From NCBI GenBank assembly GCA_022571985.1, contig JACZWU010000011.1, positions 1 to 53,243 of the forward strand: 53,243 nucleotides of DNA, read 5' to 3'. Made by a program: the position numbers and the translations under genes. A model generated the notes under the pieces. The model had not been told where the DNA came from. It saw only the letters and a program-made list of their open reading frames with translations, and did no database searches. This document shows, in pieces, positions 33,790 to 43,342 of this stretch (position 1 is its first letter; each line of letters begins with the position of its first letter). Source of the DNA: Candidatus Zixiibacteriota bacterium. GTDB taxonomy: Bacteria; Zixibacteria; MSB-5A5; GN15; FEB-12.

Positions 33790-35193
33790 TTATTTACCAA
33801 TGCAGAACTTCGAAAAAATCTGCCCCAGAATATCCTCATTATATATGCGGCCGGTAATCTCGGCCAGTTCACTGGCGGCCAGTCTTAAGTCTAAGGCGGT
33901 TAGCTCCGGCGATTGATTTTCAGCTAGTTTTGATTTTGCCTGCTTGATTTCAGCTAAAGCTGATTTAAGTTTTTGCTGATGTCTTGCTGAAGTTACGACT
34001 AAGCCGGAAGTCAGGTCCGGCATCGATTCAGCTATGGCGTTGACTAAAACTCTTTTAAAGCTGTCAATTCCCTGACCGGTCAGACACGACAGAGGCAGAA
34101 CATTATAATCTGATAATAATTCCTCGGTCTTTTTGTCGACTGAAACTTTGTCAATCTTGTTGCCCAAGATAATTGAATTTCTATTTAGATTTTCGTTTAA
34201 GTCTTCTGACAGATTTTCAGCCCATTTTTTCTGGGAAAGGTCGGCCATCCAGATAATCAAATCAGCCTGGCCCATAATTTTTTTAGCTGAGCTCTGGCCG
34301 GCTTTTTCTATAACACCGCCACCGCTTCTGAGACCGGCGGTGTCTGTAATGTTGACAGCCTGCCCCCCCAGTTCAATCCATTCCGACAGATAATCCCTGG
34401 TAGTGCCCGGAGTTGGAGTAACCAGAGCACGCTCTTGTTTTAAGAGAAGATTAAAAAGTGATGACTTGCCTGCATTCGGGCGTCCGGCGATGGCAACTTT
34501 GAAACCTTCGCTGATAATCCTACCACCTGTATACGAATCCGCCAGTTCTTTTATAGATTGAGCTAGATTATTTAACCGGTCGACCAGCTGGCTGGTTTCT
34601 TCGGGATCAATTTCTTCTTCAGGAAAATCAATAGAGGCTTCGACTTCGGCCAATATCTCGATTAGCTCAGTGCGAAGTTTTTCGATATGCTCAGAATAAT
34701 TTCCGATTAAGTGTTCTCTGGCAACATCATATGATTTTTGGGTATTGGCCTCGATAATTTCGGCCACAGCTTCGGCTTTACTCAGGTCAATCCGCCCCGA
34801 TAAAAAGGCAAGTTTTGTAAACTCTCCAGGTTCGGCTGCTCTGGCTCCGGACTTCAGCAGGATTTCCTGAATTTTTTTAACCACCAGAGAGCCGCCATGG
34901 CTGAATATCTCTATTTGCTCCAGGCCGGTATACGATCTTTCCTTTGGCATAAAGACCGCCAGGATTTCATCTATTTTTTGAAGATTGTCATCGACAAAAA
35001 ACCCGTAACGCATCAGAAACGGTTTGAAGTCTGATTCATCTTTTCGAATAGCTCTGAAATGTTTTGATAAAAAAGCGAGGCTTTGCCTCCCGGCTAAACG
35101 GATGGCAGCAATACCGCCTTCACCCGGAGGCGTAATAATAGCGACAATCGTATCTTCATTTATGGAGGACTTTTGGCTTGTGGTTGTCATCAT
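33790..35193 (-). CDS. mnmE: tRNA modification GTPase MnmE
   Basis: 467 residues. The N-terminal folate-binding domain ([21 protein letters not shown]) is followed by a helical domain and an inserted Ras-like GTPase: G1 GRPNAGKS (about 223-230), G3 DTAG, G4 NKID. The C-terminus ends FCIGK, carrying the catalytic Cys typical of the family. It acts as a heterotetramer with MnmG. It lies 10 bp downstream of yidC and is probably co-transcribed. Confidence 0.97.
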   Translation of the reverse strand: MMTTTSQKSSINEDTIVAIITPPGEGGIAAIRLAGRQSLAFLSKHFRAIRKDESDFKPFLMRYGFFVDDNLQKIDEILAVFMPKERSYTGLEQIEIFSHGGSLVVKKIQEILLKSGARAAEPGEFTKLAFLSGRIDLSKAEAVAEIIEANTQKSYDVAREHLIGNYSEHIEKLRTELIEILAEVEASIDFPEEEIDPEETSQLVDRLNNLAQSIKELADSYTGGRIISEGFKVAIAGRPNAGKSSLFNLLLKQERALVTPTPGTTRDYLSEWIELGGQAVNITDTAGLRSGGGVIEKAGQSSAKKIMGQADLIIWMADLSQKKWAENLSEDLNENLNRNSIILGNKIDKVSVDKKTEELLSDYNVLPLSCLTGQGIDSFKRVLVNAIAESMPDLTSGLVVTSARHQQKLKSALAEIKQAKSKLAENQSPELTALDLRLAASELAEITGRIYNEDILGQIFSKFCIGK

Positions 35194-35203
35194 TAGAATT
35201 TGC

Positions 35204-36928
35204 TTAAGACGTTTCTACTTTATTTGCTTTGGGCCGTTTAAAGATAACGTAGTCGAGCAAAGAGAATATTGAAAAGCATGTCCAGTATAAAACCAGTCCG
35301 GCTGCAAATCTGTAGAATATAAAACCCATAAAGAACGGCATAATATACATAATCATTTTGTTCTGCTGAGTTGAAGCCATTGTAATTTTCTGCGACACAA
35401 ACTGGGCGCCTATCATGACTAAGACCAGCAAAATGTAGGGGTCGGTTAAACCGGAGGCACCGCGAGAGAGGTCATCGATGAACCAGAAAAAAGGCGCTTC
35501 ACGAAGAAGTATGGTTGAGCGAAAAACAGAAAACAGAGCAAAAAACAGAGGCATCTGCGGCAGCATTGGCAGACAGCCGGAAATAGGATTTACCCCGTGC
35601 TTCTTATAGAGCTTCATCATTTCTTTATTTAATGCTGCCGGGTCCTTTTTATGTCTTTTCTTAAGTTCTTCAAGCTGCGGCTGTATATCTTTCATGGCCT
35701 GCATGGACTTGAAGGATTTTAAAGACAGCGGCAGAGTTATCAGTTTTACCAATAATGCGAACAGGATAATGACAATGCCGTAGTTGGGAATGAAGTTATA
35801 CATGCGCGGCAAAATCCAGACAATAGCGATTGCAAACGGCTTTATGAGCCAGCCGACATAAGGGGTGGTGCCAATACCCAGGATATCTTCAAGCCCGACA
35901 TCGTAATCCGCAAGCAAATTGTAATCCATAGGGCCGACAAAGATCGTAAAGCTGTCAGCAAACGAGGGCACATATTCTATTGGCAGATTAAGTCCGGCAA
36001 TAATTTCGCGCGCTTCGACAGGGCCATCGCTGGTTATGACTGTTCCAATCTGACCACGCGCAAAAACCCGGTCGGCGGCTTTATTTCGCGGGATAATAAT
36101 TGATGCAAAATATTTTGAGCGCAGGCCGGCCCATTGCGTGACGCCGTCAAGAGTCTGATTAAGTTTGTCGTCTTCGTAGTCATCGAGCATCACCCTCGAA
36201 TCACCCATCATGGCAACCGCCGCCATTTCTTCGTAGTCCTGCTCGATTTGAGGTTCGGTTACTCCCGGAGAAGTGTTCCAGACAATCTGGTACTGCCGCT
36301 CAAATCCGAACTGGTCCCGGTTACGAATTTCTATAACCAGATCAAAGTCGTATTTGTCCGGATAAAATTTGTAATGCTTAATCAGCTCGCCGCCATTGCC
36401 GTAGTTGTAGCGGTAGGTCAATTCGACTACCTCAGATTCGGCGTAGTAAGTTCCGGCAGGTTTGCTTGAGCTATAATGAACTTTTGAAGCCGAGAAAGTC
36501 TCTGCTGCAAAGGTGAAATCAGGCGTGGCGTTTTTGGACAAACTCAGCATATCAATTTGTCCGTTACCGCCATAGCTGTATTCTTTTAGTAAAAGAGTAA
36601 CCAGCCCGCCGCCGTAAGAGCTGAGACTTACTTCGTATTTATTAGTGATTATCTTAACAGTATCAATAGTTGCTGTCTCGGCTGCAAGACTGGCGGTATC
36701 AGCCTTGAAAGGATCATAAGGTTGATTTGTTGGTGGTGACTGGTCGGAAAATAATTGAGGCTTACTTTTGTCGGCCTGCCTGACATCTGATTCAGCCTGC
36801 GAAGTACTGTCGGCAGTTTTTTCCTCTGGCGTCGGCGGTTCATACAGCCCCAGCGTCTCAAGCAGGGGATAGTAAAAAATTATCAGCAGCGCTAAAACTA
36901 TTATGATGGGGAGAGTTTTCTTATCCAA
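35204..36928 (-). CDS. yidC: Membrane protein insertase YidC
   Basis: 574 residues, the long Gram-negative form. It has an N-terminal membrane anchor (6-20), a large periplasmic beta-supersandwich (about 90-340) and a C-terminal five-helix insertase core (about 350-560) with the conserved cytoplasmic hairpin (SMQAMKDIQPQLEELKKRHK) and GCLPMLPQMPLFFALF. It inserts and folds inner-membrane proteins with or without SecYEG. The periplasmic domain supports a diderm cell. It belongs to the rpmH-rnpA-yidD-yidC series. Confidence 0.97.
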   Translation of the reverse strand: MDKKTLPIIIVLALLIIFYYPLLETLGLYEPPTPEEKTADSTSQAESDVRQADKSKPQLFSDQSPPTNQPYDPFKADTASLAAETATIDTVKIITNKYEVSLSSYGGGLVTLLLKEYSYGGNGQIDMLSLSKNATPDFTFAAETFSASKVHYSSSKPAGTYYAESEVVELTYRYNYGNGGELIKHYKFYPDKYDFDLVIEIRNRDQFGFERQYQIVWNTSPGVTEPQIEQDYEEMAAVAMMGDSRVMLDDYEDDKLNQTLDGVTQWAGLRSKYFASIIIPRNKAADRVFARGQIGTVITSDGPVEAREIIAGLNLPIEYVPSFADSFTIFVGPMDYNLLADYDVGLEDILGIGTTPYVGWLIKPFAIAIVWILPRMYNFIPNYGIVIILFALLVKLITLPLSLKSFKSMQAMKDIQPQLEELKKRHKKDPAALNKEMMKLYKKHGVNPISGCLPMLPQMPLFFALFSVFRSTILLREAPFFWFIDDLSRGASGLTDPYILLVLVMIGAQFVSQKITMASTQQNKMIMYIMPFFMGFIFYRFAAGLVLYWTCFSIFSLLDYVIFKRPKANKVETS

Positions 36929-36956
36929 TTAATTTTCCTTTAATTAGTCAGCCTTG

Positions 36957-37256
36957 TCAGTTGACCGGATCGTATCCGCCCGGGTGCCAGGGGTGGCATT
37001 TACTTAATCTTTTGAGCGTCATCAAAAACCCTTTCATCACTCCGTACCGGGAAAATGAATCAATGGCATAATTTGAGCAGGAAGGATAAAAGCGACAGTT
37101 GCTGCCTATAAGTGGTGAAATTAAAATCTGATAAATACGAATGAGGTAAACAACCGGGTAGGCCAGCAGAGAATGCAGGCTATTTCTGCTCTGAAATTTT
37201 TCTGAAAGCGAGATTGATTTCCTGGCTGATGTTCTGGAAAGAAGGTTCATTTTCAA
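36957..37256 (-). CDS. yidD: Membrane protein insertion efficiency factor YidD
   Basis: 99 residues. The core is [20 protein letters not shown] with the Cys-rich [10 protein letters not shown] and [11 protein letters not shown], the YidD/DUF37 signature. A family-sized protein would begin near residue 28, but no canonical start occurs there, so the ATG at 37256 is used, overlapping rnpA by 77 bp. Such overlap is common for this gene pair. Confidence 0.93.
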   Translation of the reverse strand: MKMNLLSRTSARKSISLSEKFQSRNSLHSLLAYPVVYLIRIYQILISPLIGSNCRFYPSCSNYAIDSFSRYGVMKGFLMTLKRLSKCHPWHPGGYDPVN

Positions 37257-37527
37257 TTATGCGAAGCAGTATGGCGACTGTGACTGGACGGCTTAAAATA
37301 TTTCTGTTTAATCTTACAGCCTCGCGGAAAAGACGTTTGAGGCGATTGCGAAATGCTGCAGTTTTTATCTTCCCTGACAGCAACACCGCACATTTGAAAG
37401 ACTGAGAATTTTCCCATACAACAGTACAATAGCGACCCGGATAGCGCTGCCCTCCTTTTAAAAGCCGTGATATTTCAAGCCTGCTTTTTAAGCTTTCACT
37501 TCTGTTAAGTCTATTTGCTACGGGCAA
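37180..37527 (-). CDS. rnpA: Ribonuclease P protein component
   Basis: 115 residues from TTG at 37527, which overlaps the rpmH 3' end by 17 bp, a frequent arrangement. The signature [20 protein letters not shown] (about 63-82) is the RNR motif that binds RNase P RNA. It matures tRNA 5' ends together with that RNA. Confidence 0.94.
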   Translation of the reverse strand: MPVANRLNRSESLKSRLEISRLLKGGQRYPGRYCTVVWENSQSFKCAVLLSGKIKTAAFRNRLKRLFREAVRLNRNILSRPVTVAILLRIIENEPSFQNISQEINLAFRKISEQK

Positions 37528-37663
37528 CTTTTACGGTCAATCTTTTCCTTTTTTTAGCGCGTCTACGGGCCAGCACATTACGTCCGCCTTTGGTGGCCAT
37601 TCTTTTTCTAAAACCGTGGTCGTTCAGTTTTTTACGGTTCGATGGTTGAAATGTTCTTTTCAT
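37511..37663 (-). CDS. rpmH: 50S ribosomal protein L34
   Basis: 50 residues from [12 protein letters not shown], the invariant L34 start (ATG at 37663; an upstream in-frame ATG at 37699 would overlap the promoter). Typical [20 protein letters not shown] follows. It is first gene of the rpmH-rnpA-yidD-yidC operon. Confidence 0.97.
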   Translation of the reverse strand: MKRTFQPSNRKKLNDHGFRKRMATKGGRNVLARRRAKKRKRLTVKVARSK

Positions 37664-37690
37664 CAATAATACCTTTCTTACGAGCCACCC

Positions 37691-37718
37691 AATATACAAA
37701 TAGGCAGGCTTTCGTCAA
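37691..37718 (-). promoter_or_regulatory. Sigma-70-type promoter of the rpmH operon
   Basis: On the minus strand TTGACG (37718-37713), a 16-bp spacer, then TATATT (37696-37691), 28 bp before the rpmH ATG. It supports the short L34 start. Confidence 0.75.
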
Positions 37719-37809
37719 GGCAATATATGCTTTTATTGCTATCTTCGAGAGCATTTGGGCGAAATTCAAAAAGGTTTAACGAATCAGACCGAAGTACCCT
37801 ATATTATTA

Positions 37810-38769
37810 TTGTCAATGAGCATGTCATTTATGGGTGAAAATATGGGTGAAAAAGCTGCCAATTTATTTGAGTATTTTGGCTTTAAGTCGAAAAACTACT
37901 ATCATGCCGAGGCCAAGGCCAATTATCAGGCCGATGACCAGCTGGCTTATTATCTTGATATGTCCGGCCGGGCTGAATTTTCCGGCACATTTAACGAAAA
38001 TCAAATTCCGTTATATAGCTCTAAGGGGAAATTTGCGGTTCACCCGGTTATGATTTGTTTATACGCCCTGGGTAATAGCGAAATTTATCTTAAAACGAAA
38101 AGAGAAAGCAGCCGTGACAATCTTATCAGGATTGCAGACTGGCTTACTGAGTTTCAAAAAGCCGATGGCGGCTGGCAAAACCCGTTTGCTATGCCGAAAT
38201 TTGAGCTTGAGGCCGGTTTTTTATCGGCCATTACTCAGGGAAAAGGGATTTCTGTTTTAGTCCGGGCATTTTTGGTCAGCAAGGAGTCCAGATATGTTGA
38301 TGCGGCCATCAAAGCTTTGAAGTCATTCTTTGTCGATATTTCTAATAATGGGGTGCGAAGGCAGCTGAATGATATTATTTTTTATGAAGAATATCCGGCT
38401 GTGAAAAATTATCAGGTCTTAAACGGCTTTATCTACGCACTCTGGGGACTATTGGACCTGGTCAGATTAACTGATGACCAGCAGGCCAAAGAGTTATGGC
38501 ACGACGGCCTGGAATCTCTGACGCAGCTGCTTCCTTCATATGATAACGGCTACTGGTCACTTTATCATATCGGGGACGGCATCAAAAATCCGGCGACAAT
38601 ACCCTATCACAAAATGCATATCGAGCAGCTGAAAGTGATGTTTGAGATTACAGGTAATGGTTTGTTTTATGAATACTCTGAAAAATGGCAAAAATATTTA
38701 GATAATAACTTTAATGCTATGAAAACATTACCGCAGAAAATTCTCTGGAATCTGAGCCGGGGCCTATGA
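37810..38769 (+). CDS. D-glucuronyl C5-epimerase-like protein
   Basis: 319 residues. An alpha/alpha-toroid-like sequence carries the hallmarks of the glucuronyl C5-epimerase C-terminal domain: FQKADGGWQNPF, KNYQVLNGFIYALWGLLDL, SYDNGYWSLYHIGDG, and HKMHIEQLKVMFEITG. In animals the family epimerises GlcA to IdoA in heparan sulfate; bacterial members act on surface uronic polysaccharides. No signal peptide is seen, so it is cytoplasmic or acts on lipid-linked precursors. The N-terminus has four in-frame ATGs and no clear ribosome site, so the exact start is uncertain. It lies divergent to rpmH where dnaA is often found. Confidence 0.8.
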   Translation: MSMSMSFMGENMGEKAANLFEYFGFKSKNYYHAEAKANYQADDQLAYYLDMSGRAEFSGTFNENQIPLYSSKGKFAVHPVMICLYALGNSEIYLKTKRESSRDNLIRIADWLTEFQKADGGWQNPFAMPKFELEAGFLSAITQGKGISVLVRAFLVSKESRYVDAAIKALKSFFVDISNNGVRRQLNDIIFYEEYPAVKNYQVLNGFIYALWGLLDLVRLTDDQQAKELWHDGLESLTQLLPSYDNGYWSLYHIGDGIKNPATIPYHKMHIEQLKVMFEITGNGLFYEYSEKWQKYLDNNFNAMKTLPQKILWNLSRGL

Positions 38770-38788
38770 TTTTTGAACATAGCCGGGT

Positions 38789-39967
38789 CTAAAGTAACGG
38801 GGTAATTTCTGTCTGAAGGGGTAAAGTAGTAATTTCCGGGCCGTTTTCAGTCATTAGCAGATCAATCTCAGAGCGAAAACCGCAATCATCGAGATAAATT
38901 CCGGGCTCGACTGAAAATAAATGCCCGCTCTGCAGAATTCTTCTGTCTTCGGTTTCAAGGTTATCGATATTCGGGCCAGCTCCGTGAACGCTGGTGCCGA
39001 TTGAATGGCCGGTGCGATGTGTGAAGTTTTTCCCGTATTCCGTTTGATTAATGATATTCCGGCAAGCGTCATCGGCATCGGCGCCATAAAGCGGTTTTTT
39101 GCCGAAATTTGAGTGAAGATATTCAACAGCAGCATCTCTGGCTTTGGCAACGGTTGAAAAAATATTGCTGAGTCTTTGAGGAATTTCTTCTTTTTGGCCG
39201 CAAAAGGCCATCCAGGTAATATCAGCAAAGACCGCTTGCGGCTGTTTCAATTTCCCCCACAAATCCAGTAAAAGCAGCTGCCCTTTTTTGATTTCGGCTG
39301 ATTTCCCATTTACAGCTTCATAATGGGGATTGCCGGCGTTGCCATCGACACCGCAGATCGGGGCATGATCTGTTTCCATATTGTTTTCTGTAAATTTATT
39401 TAAAACAAACTGGGCCACATCATATTCTGTAATGGCGCTGCCGTTTCTTAAAGAGTCTGTCACGTACTCAAAAGCCTGGTCTTTTATTGTAAGAACAAGT
39501 TTGGCGGCCTGTCTGTGAAGAGCTACCTGTTCATCGCTCAGGCGGGCTTCAAAATTGGCAATCAAATCTGCCGAAGAGACAATTTTTTCAACATGCTGAG
39601 ATACCTGTTCAATGGTGCCGGCATCTACCAGTCCGATATACGGCAGTCTGCCCGACGGCGAATATTCCATAGCTATTCTCTTTTTGCCCTGCAAAATTTC
39701 TGCGAGGGCGGCTTCAACTTTCTTGTAGCCAAAACAAGGCCGGATTTCCCCCGGCAGATGCTTATATAGGATTTCTTCGATTGGATTTACCAGACAGATG
39801 GGCTCGCCGTCTGCTGGAATGAGATAAAACATCCGGCGGGTCACAAATCCGGTTACGTTTAAGAAATCCATTGCGATTCTGTTATAGCCGTGGAAATCTG
39901 CTAAGAGCCAGCCATCCAGATTATGCTCTTTTAAATAGCTCTGTATTTTCGGTATATCTAAGGCCAG
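38789..39967 (-). CDS. M24 family Xaa-Pro aminopeptidase-like protein, apparent CTG start
   Basis: From CTG at 39967 the product is 392 residues. The extra 32 residues before the first ATG (39871) contain SYLKEHNLDGWLLADFHGYN, which belongs to the family N-terminal domain, and the frame is closed by TAA at 39985-39983. The only workable start between is CTG, seven bases after AAGGAG. The C-terminal pita-bread domain shows the metal ligands: LLDLWG (Asp), ADITW (Asp), HRTGHSIG (His), FSVEPGIY (Glu) and FRSEIDLL (Glu). It would remove N-terminal residues before proline. Confidence 0.9.
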   Translation of the reverse strand: MALDIPKIQSYLKEHNLDGWLLADFHGYNRIAMDFLNVTGFVTRRMFYLIPADGEPICLVNPIEEILYKHLPGEIRPCFGYKKVEAALAEILQGKKRIAMEYSPSGRLPYIGLVDAGTIEQVSQHVEKIVSSADLIANFEARLSDEQVALHRQAAKLVLTIKDQAFEYVTDSLRNGSAITEYDVAQFVLNKFTENNMETDHAPICGVDGNAGNPHYEAVNGKSAEIKKGQLLLLDLWGKLKQPQAVFADITWMAFCGQKEEIPQRLSNIFSTVAKARDAAVEYLHSNFGKKPLYGADADDACRNIINQTEYGKNFTHRTGHSIGTSVHGAGPNIDNLETEDRRILQSGHLFSVEPGIYLDDCGFRSEIDLLMTENGPEITTLPLQTEITPLL

Positions 39968-39985
39968 AGAGGGGCTCCTTTTTTA
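39965..39985 (-). promoter_or_regulatory. Stop codon and AAGGAG fixing the M24 peptidase CTG start
   Basis: In-frame TAA at 39985-39983, AAGGAG at 39980-39975, seven bases, then CTG at 39967-39965. Confidence 0.7.
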
Positions 39986-40097
39986 TTAAGTCGAAGTTTG
40001 CATAACAAATATAGCAAAAACTGCGGCCAAGTCACATATCATTTTGAGTCGTCTTGACCTCAGAAGCAGATAGCGATATGCTTTAGGGCTGAATAAT

Positions 40098-40640
40098 ATG
40101 AATATTTCTCGAATTGTAATAACGGGCGCTCCGGCCTCGGCCAAAACAGAATTTATTGAACGGCTCAAAGCGATGCCCGAGTTTGGGAAATTCAGATTTT
40201 TCGAGGAGCTGGCCAGAAAGCTTCTGGCAGAAAACAGCAGCGGCAGAAATAACCCCGAAGAATTTCACCGACGTATTTATGAGGCACAAACCAAACGTGA
40301 AAGCGAGCTGGGAGAGAGGCCGTTTATTACAGACCGGGGGACTCTTGACGCTTTTGCCTTTCATCCGGAATCAATCAATTTGATTGGTACAACTTTCGAG
40401 CGTGAATATCGTAGATATTCAGCAGTTATGCATCTGGGGACAGCGGCAACTTTAGGAGAAAAGTTTTACGCTCGGGATGACATTCGCACAGACAGCATAG
40501 AAGAGGCACTCAAGATAGAAAAAGCTTTGGGCAAGATCTGGAGCGGTCATGATTCGTATAATTATATAGCTGCAGAAATTGAAATAGAGCAGAAGTTTTC
40601 GAAATTTATGGCTTTACTTAGAGGGCTTATAAACAAATAA
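40098..40640 (+). CDS. AAA_28-type P-loop NTPase
   Basis: 180 residues resembling small AAA_28/NadR-like ATPases. A P-loop lies at residues 10-17 (GAPASAKT, Ala in place of the usual last Gly). FFEELARKLLAENSS, then FITDRGTLDAFAF (Walker B-like Asp, about 80-92), and a C-terminal helical part follow. Members are kinase-like, but the substrate is unknown. It stands between a peptidase and a secreted protein, with no clear Shine-Dalgarno. Confidence 0.75.
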   Translation: MNISRIVITGAPASAKTEFIERLKAMPEFGKFRFFEELARKLLAENSSGRNNPEEFHRRIYEAQTKRESELGERPFITDRGTLDAFAFHPESINLIGTTFEREYRRYSAVMHLGTAATLGEKFYARDDIRTDSIEEALKIEKALGKIWSGHDSYNYIAAEIEIEQKFSKFMALLRGLINK

Positions 40641-40703
40641 CTAATTGATAATAGCGGCCATTAAACGTTATATAAAGAACATCTGAATATATTAGGAGAA
40701 ATA

Positions 40704-42932
40704 ATGAGAAGAATCGTTTGTTTTGCTATAGCAGTTTTGCTCGCTCTTTCGGCCAGCGCTTTTGCCGGTTCTAAATCCGACGATTTTAAGAAATTTAAGG
40801 CTGACTATAAACAGCTTAACATCGACCTGCTTAATACTACCTGTGAAGTAATTGAAGTTGAAAACTTTGTATACTCAAAAGATCTGGCCACTTTCACTTT
40901 TGAAAAGGGCACTTTTTATCTGTTAAGGTATGTAAATGACCGGCCTACTACGGCCATTTTTTCAGGACAGGGCCGCGCCCATATTTCCATACCGTCTGAT
41001 GTAGAACGAAACAGTTTGAGATCAGTTGCCAAAGACAGCGTTGTAAATGAAAGCTTTGAATACTGCTTTATTCGCTTTGGCGACAATCTGGACGCGAAAC
41101 TAAAAGAGCGATTTAAAGCCGAGCGGATAAAGCTTAACTGGAAGATATATAACATCGCCAAGCAGGGACAGGGAGAGGTGTTTTTTCGTCCGGTTATCCA
41201 GCATTATTACGACAACTATTTTCAACTTCTTCGTTCATGCTATGAACGGGCCGATGATGGTTTTTTCTGGATTGATTTTAACCGCTATGTGCTGGCCTTT
41301 GACCCTAATCAGCCCGAAGAGTTTCAGCTGTCTTATGAATTTCAAGGCGGCGATTTTACCGTTACCCCGGCAGCAGTTTTGCAGCGGCAGGAATCTGCCG
41401 TTTATGACAATGCCGACATTTCAGAACTAAATTACCCCACTACCAGTCTTAAGCGACACGGCAAAATTAAAATGGGCGGCTCCGACGGCACCAGACTTGA
41501 TGCCGCCGAAAGTTCTATTTCAATTGTTATAAATCGTGACAGCCTGAAATATGTCTCTCTTTTTCTGCACCGTTATCTCAGAGAAGATTCGATTTATTTT
41601 GACGGCGCCAAAGTTGATTATAAACGAAGAAAAGATTTTGCCTTCATAGGCGTAATCCTGCCAGAATACAAATATAAAGGGGACACGCTGAATTTCAGGC
41701 TATGGTACAAGGGTAAGAATTTTGACAACATCCTGCCATATGTGGATAACCCGGCGGCCTCAACAGTATCATTTGAATTTGAAATCCGCTCCGGCTCAAA
41801 CTATTACATGCCGGGAAAAATGGCTGTTTCCAGTTCAGGGAGGAAAACAGATTCTTTTGAGGCTATACCCGACCACCTTTATAACACTTTTTATATTCAA
41901 GGTTATGTTTCGGGAACGGATACGGTTAAGCACAATTCGGATATCGGCATTCAACTGAATCTTCTCAGACTGGGATATATTAACAAGCGTAATTTCACCT
42001 GTTTTATCCCTGACCATACCCACCAGGGAGCAGTAGTAGACGCCTTTAACTATCTGACCTCAAAGTTCGGTTCACCTCATGCGGCCTTTGAAATTTTTGT
42101 GTCACCGGAAGATGGACGCGGTATGCCGGGACTGATTTTTGCCCCGCAGGTTGTCTGTACTTCTGAGAAGGAAGCATTTGGAGGCATAGATTTAGTTGCA
42201 GGTAACGGTGTGGCTGAACAATGGTTTGGCGGAGGACTTAGGCCAATGTCCGACCGCGAGTCGTGGGTCGGCAGAGCATTACCAGAATATCTGTCGCTCA
42301 TGTTTGTTGAGCACAATCGCGATGCCCGCTCCTACTATTCAAATCTGTTTAACAGACGCGACACTCTTCTGAACGCTATTGCCAGAGGCTGGGACAAGCC
42401 GCTGGCGACAGGCAGCAGGCTGAACAGAACACTCAGCAGTAACAAAGGTGTCTGGATGATGCATATGCTGCGCATGCTGATGTTTGATACCGAAAAACAT
42501 ACCGCAACTAAATTTATGCGCTTTTTAAGAGAGCTCTCAGTGGTCTGCAACAATTCAACATTTACTAACAAAGACATAATCAAACTGGCCGAGAAACATT
42601 ACGGCGGATCACTTACTGACTTTTTCAAGCACTGGCTTTATGATTTTAATATTCCGGAGTTCAACGTGGAATATTCATTTACTATAAAAGATGACGGTTA
42701 TTATGTCAGCGCTGCTGTCGTTACTAAAAGAGTTGGTGAAGATTTTACAGCCTCAGTAATTATGCGAGTGCGTTTAAAAGGTGATGGTAAGGATGAATCA
42801 GTTTATTTTCGTAAAACTATAAACGGACCGAGTGATACCTTTGAGCTGGGACCGTTTTCACGTGAGCCGAAAGAATTTACATTCAACGAATTTTTCAGCG
42901 TCTTGTCTGAGGATAAAGTGAAGAAGAAGTAA
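40704..42932 (+). CDS. Secreted M1-peptidase-like protein lacking the zinc site
   Basis: 742 residues with TTAGGAG before the ATG and a clear signal peptide (cleavage near SAFAGS, residue about 22). A beta-rich N-terminal domain is followed by a region similar to gluzincin M1 aminopeptidases. AEQWFGGGLRP at 504-514 aligns with the family HExxHQWFG block, but the positions of the two His and the Glu are occupied by Asn501, Glu505 and Gly502. WVGRALPEYLSLMFVE matches the downstream WLNEGFAEY block. It is therefore probably a non-catalytic relative acting as a binding or scaffold protein in the periplasm. The fold assignment is by motif only. Confidence 0.7.
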   Translation: MRRIVCFAIAVLLALSASAFAGSKSDDFKKFKADYKQLNIDLLNTTCEVIEVENFVYSKDLATFTFEKGTFYLLRYVNDRPTTAIFSGQGRAHISIPSDVERNSLRSVAKDSVVNESFEYCFIRFGDNLDAKLKERFKAERIKLNWKIYNIAKQGQGEVFFRPVIQHYYDNYFQLLRSCYERADDGFFWIDFNRYVLAFDPNQPEEFQLSYEFQGGDFTVTPAAVLQRQESAVYDNADISELNYPTTSLKRHGKIKMGGSDGTRLDAAESSISIVINRDSLKYVSLFLHRYLREDSIYFDGAKVDYKRRKDFAFIGVILPEYKYKGDTLNFRLWYKGKNFDNILPYVDNPAASTVSFEFEIRSGSNYYMPGKMAVSSSGRKTDSFEAIPDHLYNTFYIQGYVSGTDTVKHNSDIGIQLNLLRLGYINKRNFTCFIPDHTHQGAVVDAFNYLTSKFGSPHAAFEIFVSPEDGRGMPGLIFAPQVVCTSEKEAFGGIDLVAGNGVAEQWFGGGLRPMSDRESWVGRALPEYLSLMFVEHNRDARSYYSNLFNRRDTLLNAIARGWDKPLATGSRLNRTLSSNKGVWMMHMLRMLMFDTEKHTATKFMRFLRELSVVCNNSTFTNKDIIKLAEKHYGGSLTDFFKHWLYDFNIPEFNVEYSFTIKDDGYYVSAAVVTKRVGEDFTASVIMRVRLKGDGKDESVYFRKTINGPSDTFELGPFSREPKEFTFNEFFSVLSEDKVKKK

Positions 42933-42941
42933 GCGAAAAAT

Positions 42942-43298
42942 CTACAGTAACTTCTCAAGCAAGAGCTCAATGTCTGTCATTAGAAATGGCTTGTTAAGAA
43001 AGCCATCCGGTTTGGGGCAATCGGGATCGGACTCAATTTCGCTTACGGAATAACCTGAAATAATCACTACCGGCATCTCCGGATTTTTCCCTTTGATATT
43101 TTTTAGCAACTCCAGCCCGTTCATGTTGGGCATTCGTAAATCTGTGATAACCATGGCAAATTTTTGCTGGTCTAATTTCGAAAGCGCTTCCTGGCCGTCT
43201 GCAGCCTGAACCGACTTATAAGCAAACACTTCCAGCATTTCTGATAAGAGAGATGCCATATTGGGGTTGTCATCGACTATTAATATAGGTTTTTCCAC
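42942..43298 (-). CDS. Stand-alone CheY-like response regulator receiver
   Basis: 118 residues forming a complete receiver domain: acidic pair IVDDN (about 8-12), phosphorylatable Asp in MVITDLRMP (Asp about 53), VVIISG with the conserved Ser, and Lys in FLNKPF. No output domain is present, so it signals by interaction. It is convergent with the M1-like gene and lies downstream of hflX. Confidence 0.93.
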   Translation of the reverse strand: MEKPILIVDDNPNMASLLSEMLEVFAYKSVQAADGQEALSKLDQQKFAMVITDLRMPNMNGLELLKNIKGKNPEMPVVIISGYSVSEIESDPDCPKPDGFLNKPFLMTDIELLLEKLL

Positions 43299-43342
43299 TT
43301 ATATTTCTCCACTATAGGATATCGACAGTTAATGCCTATTGA

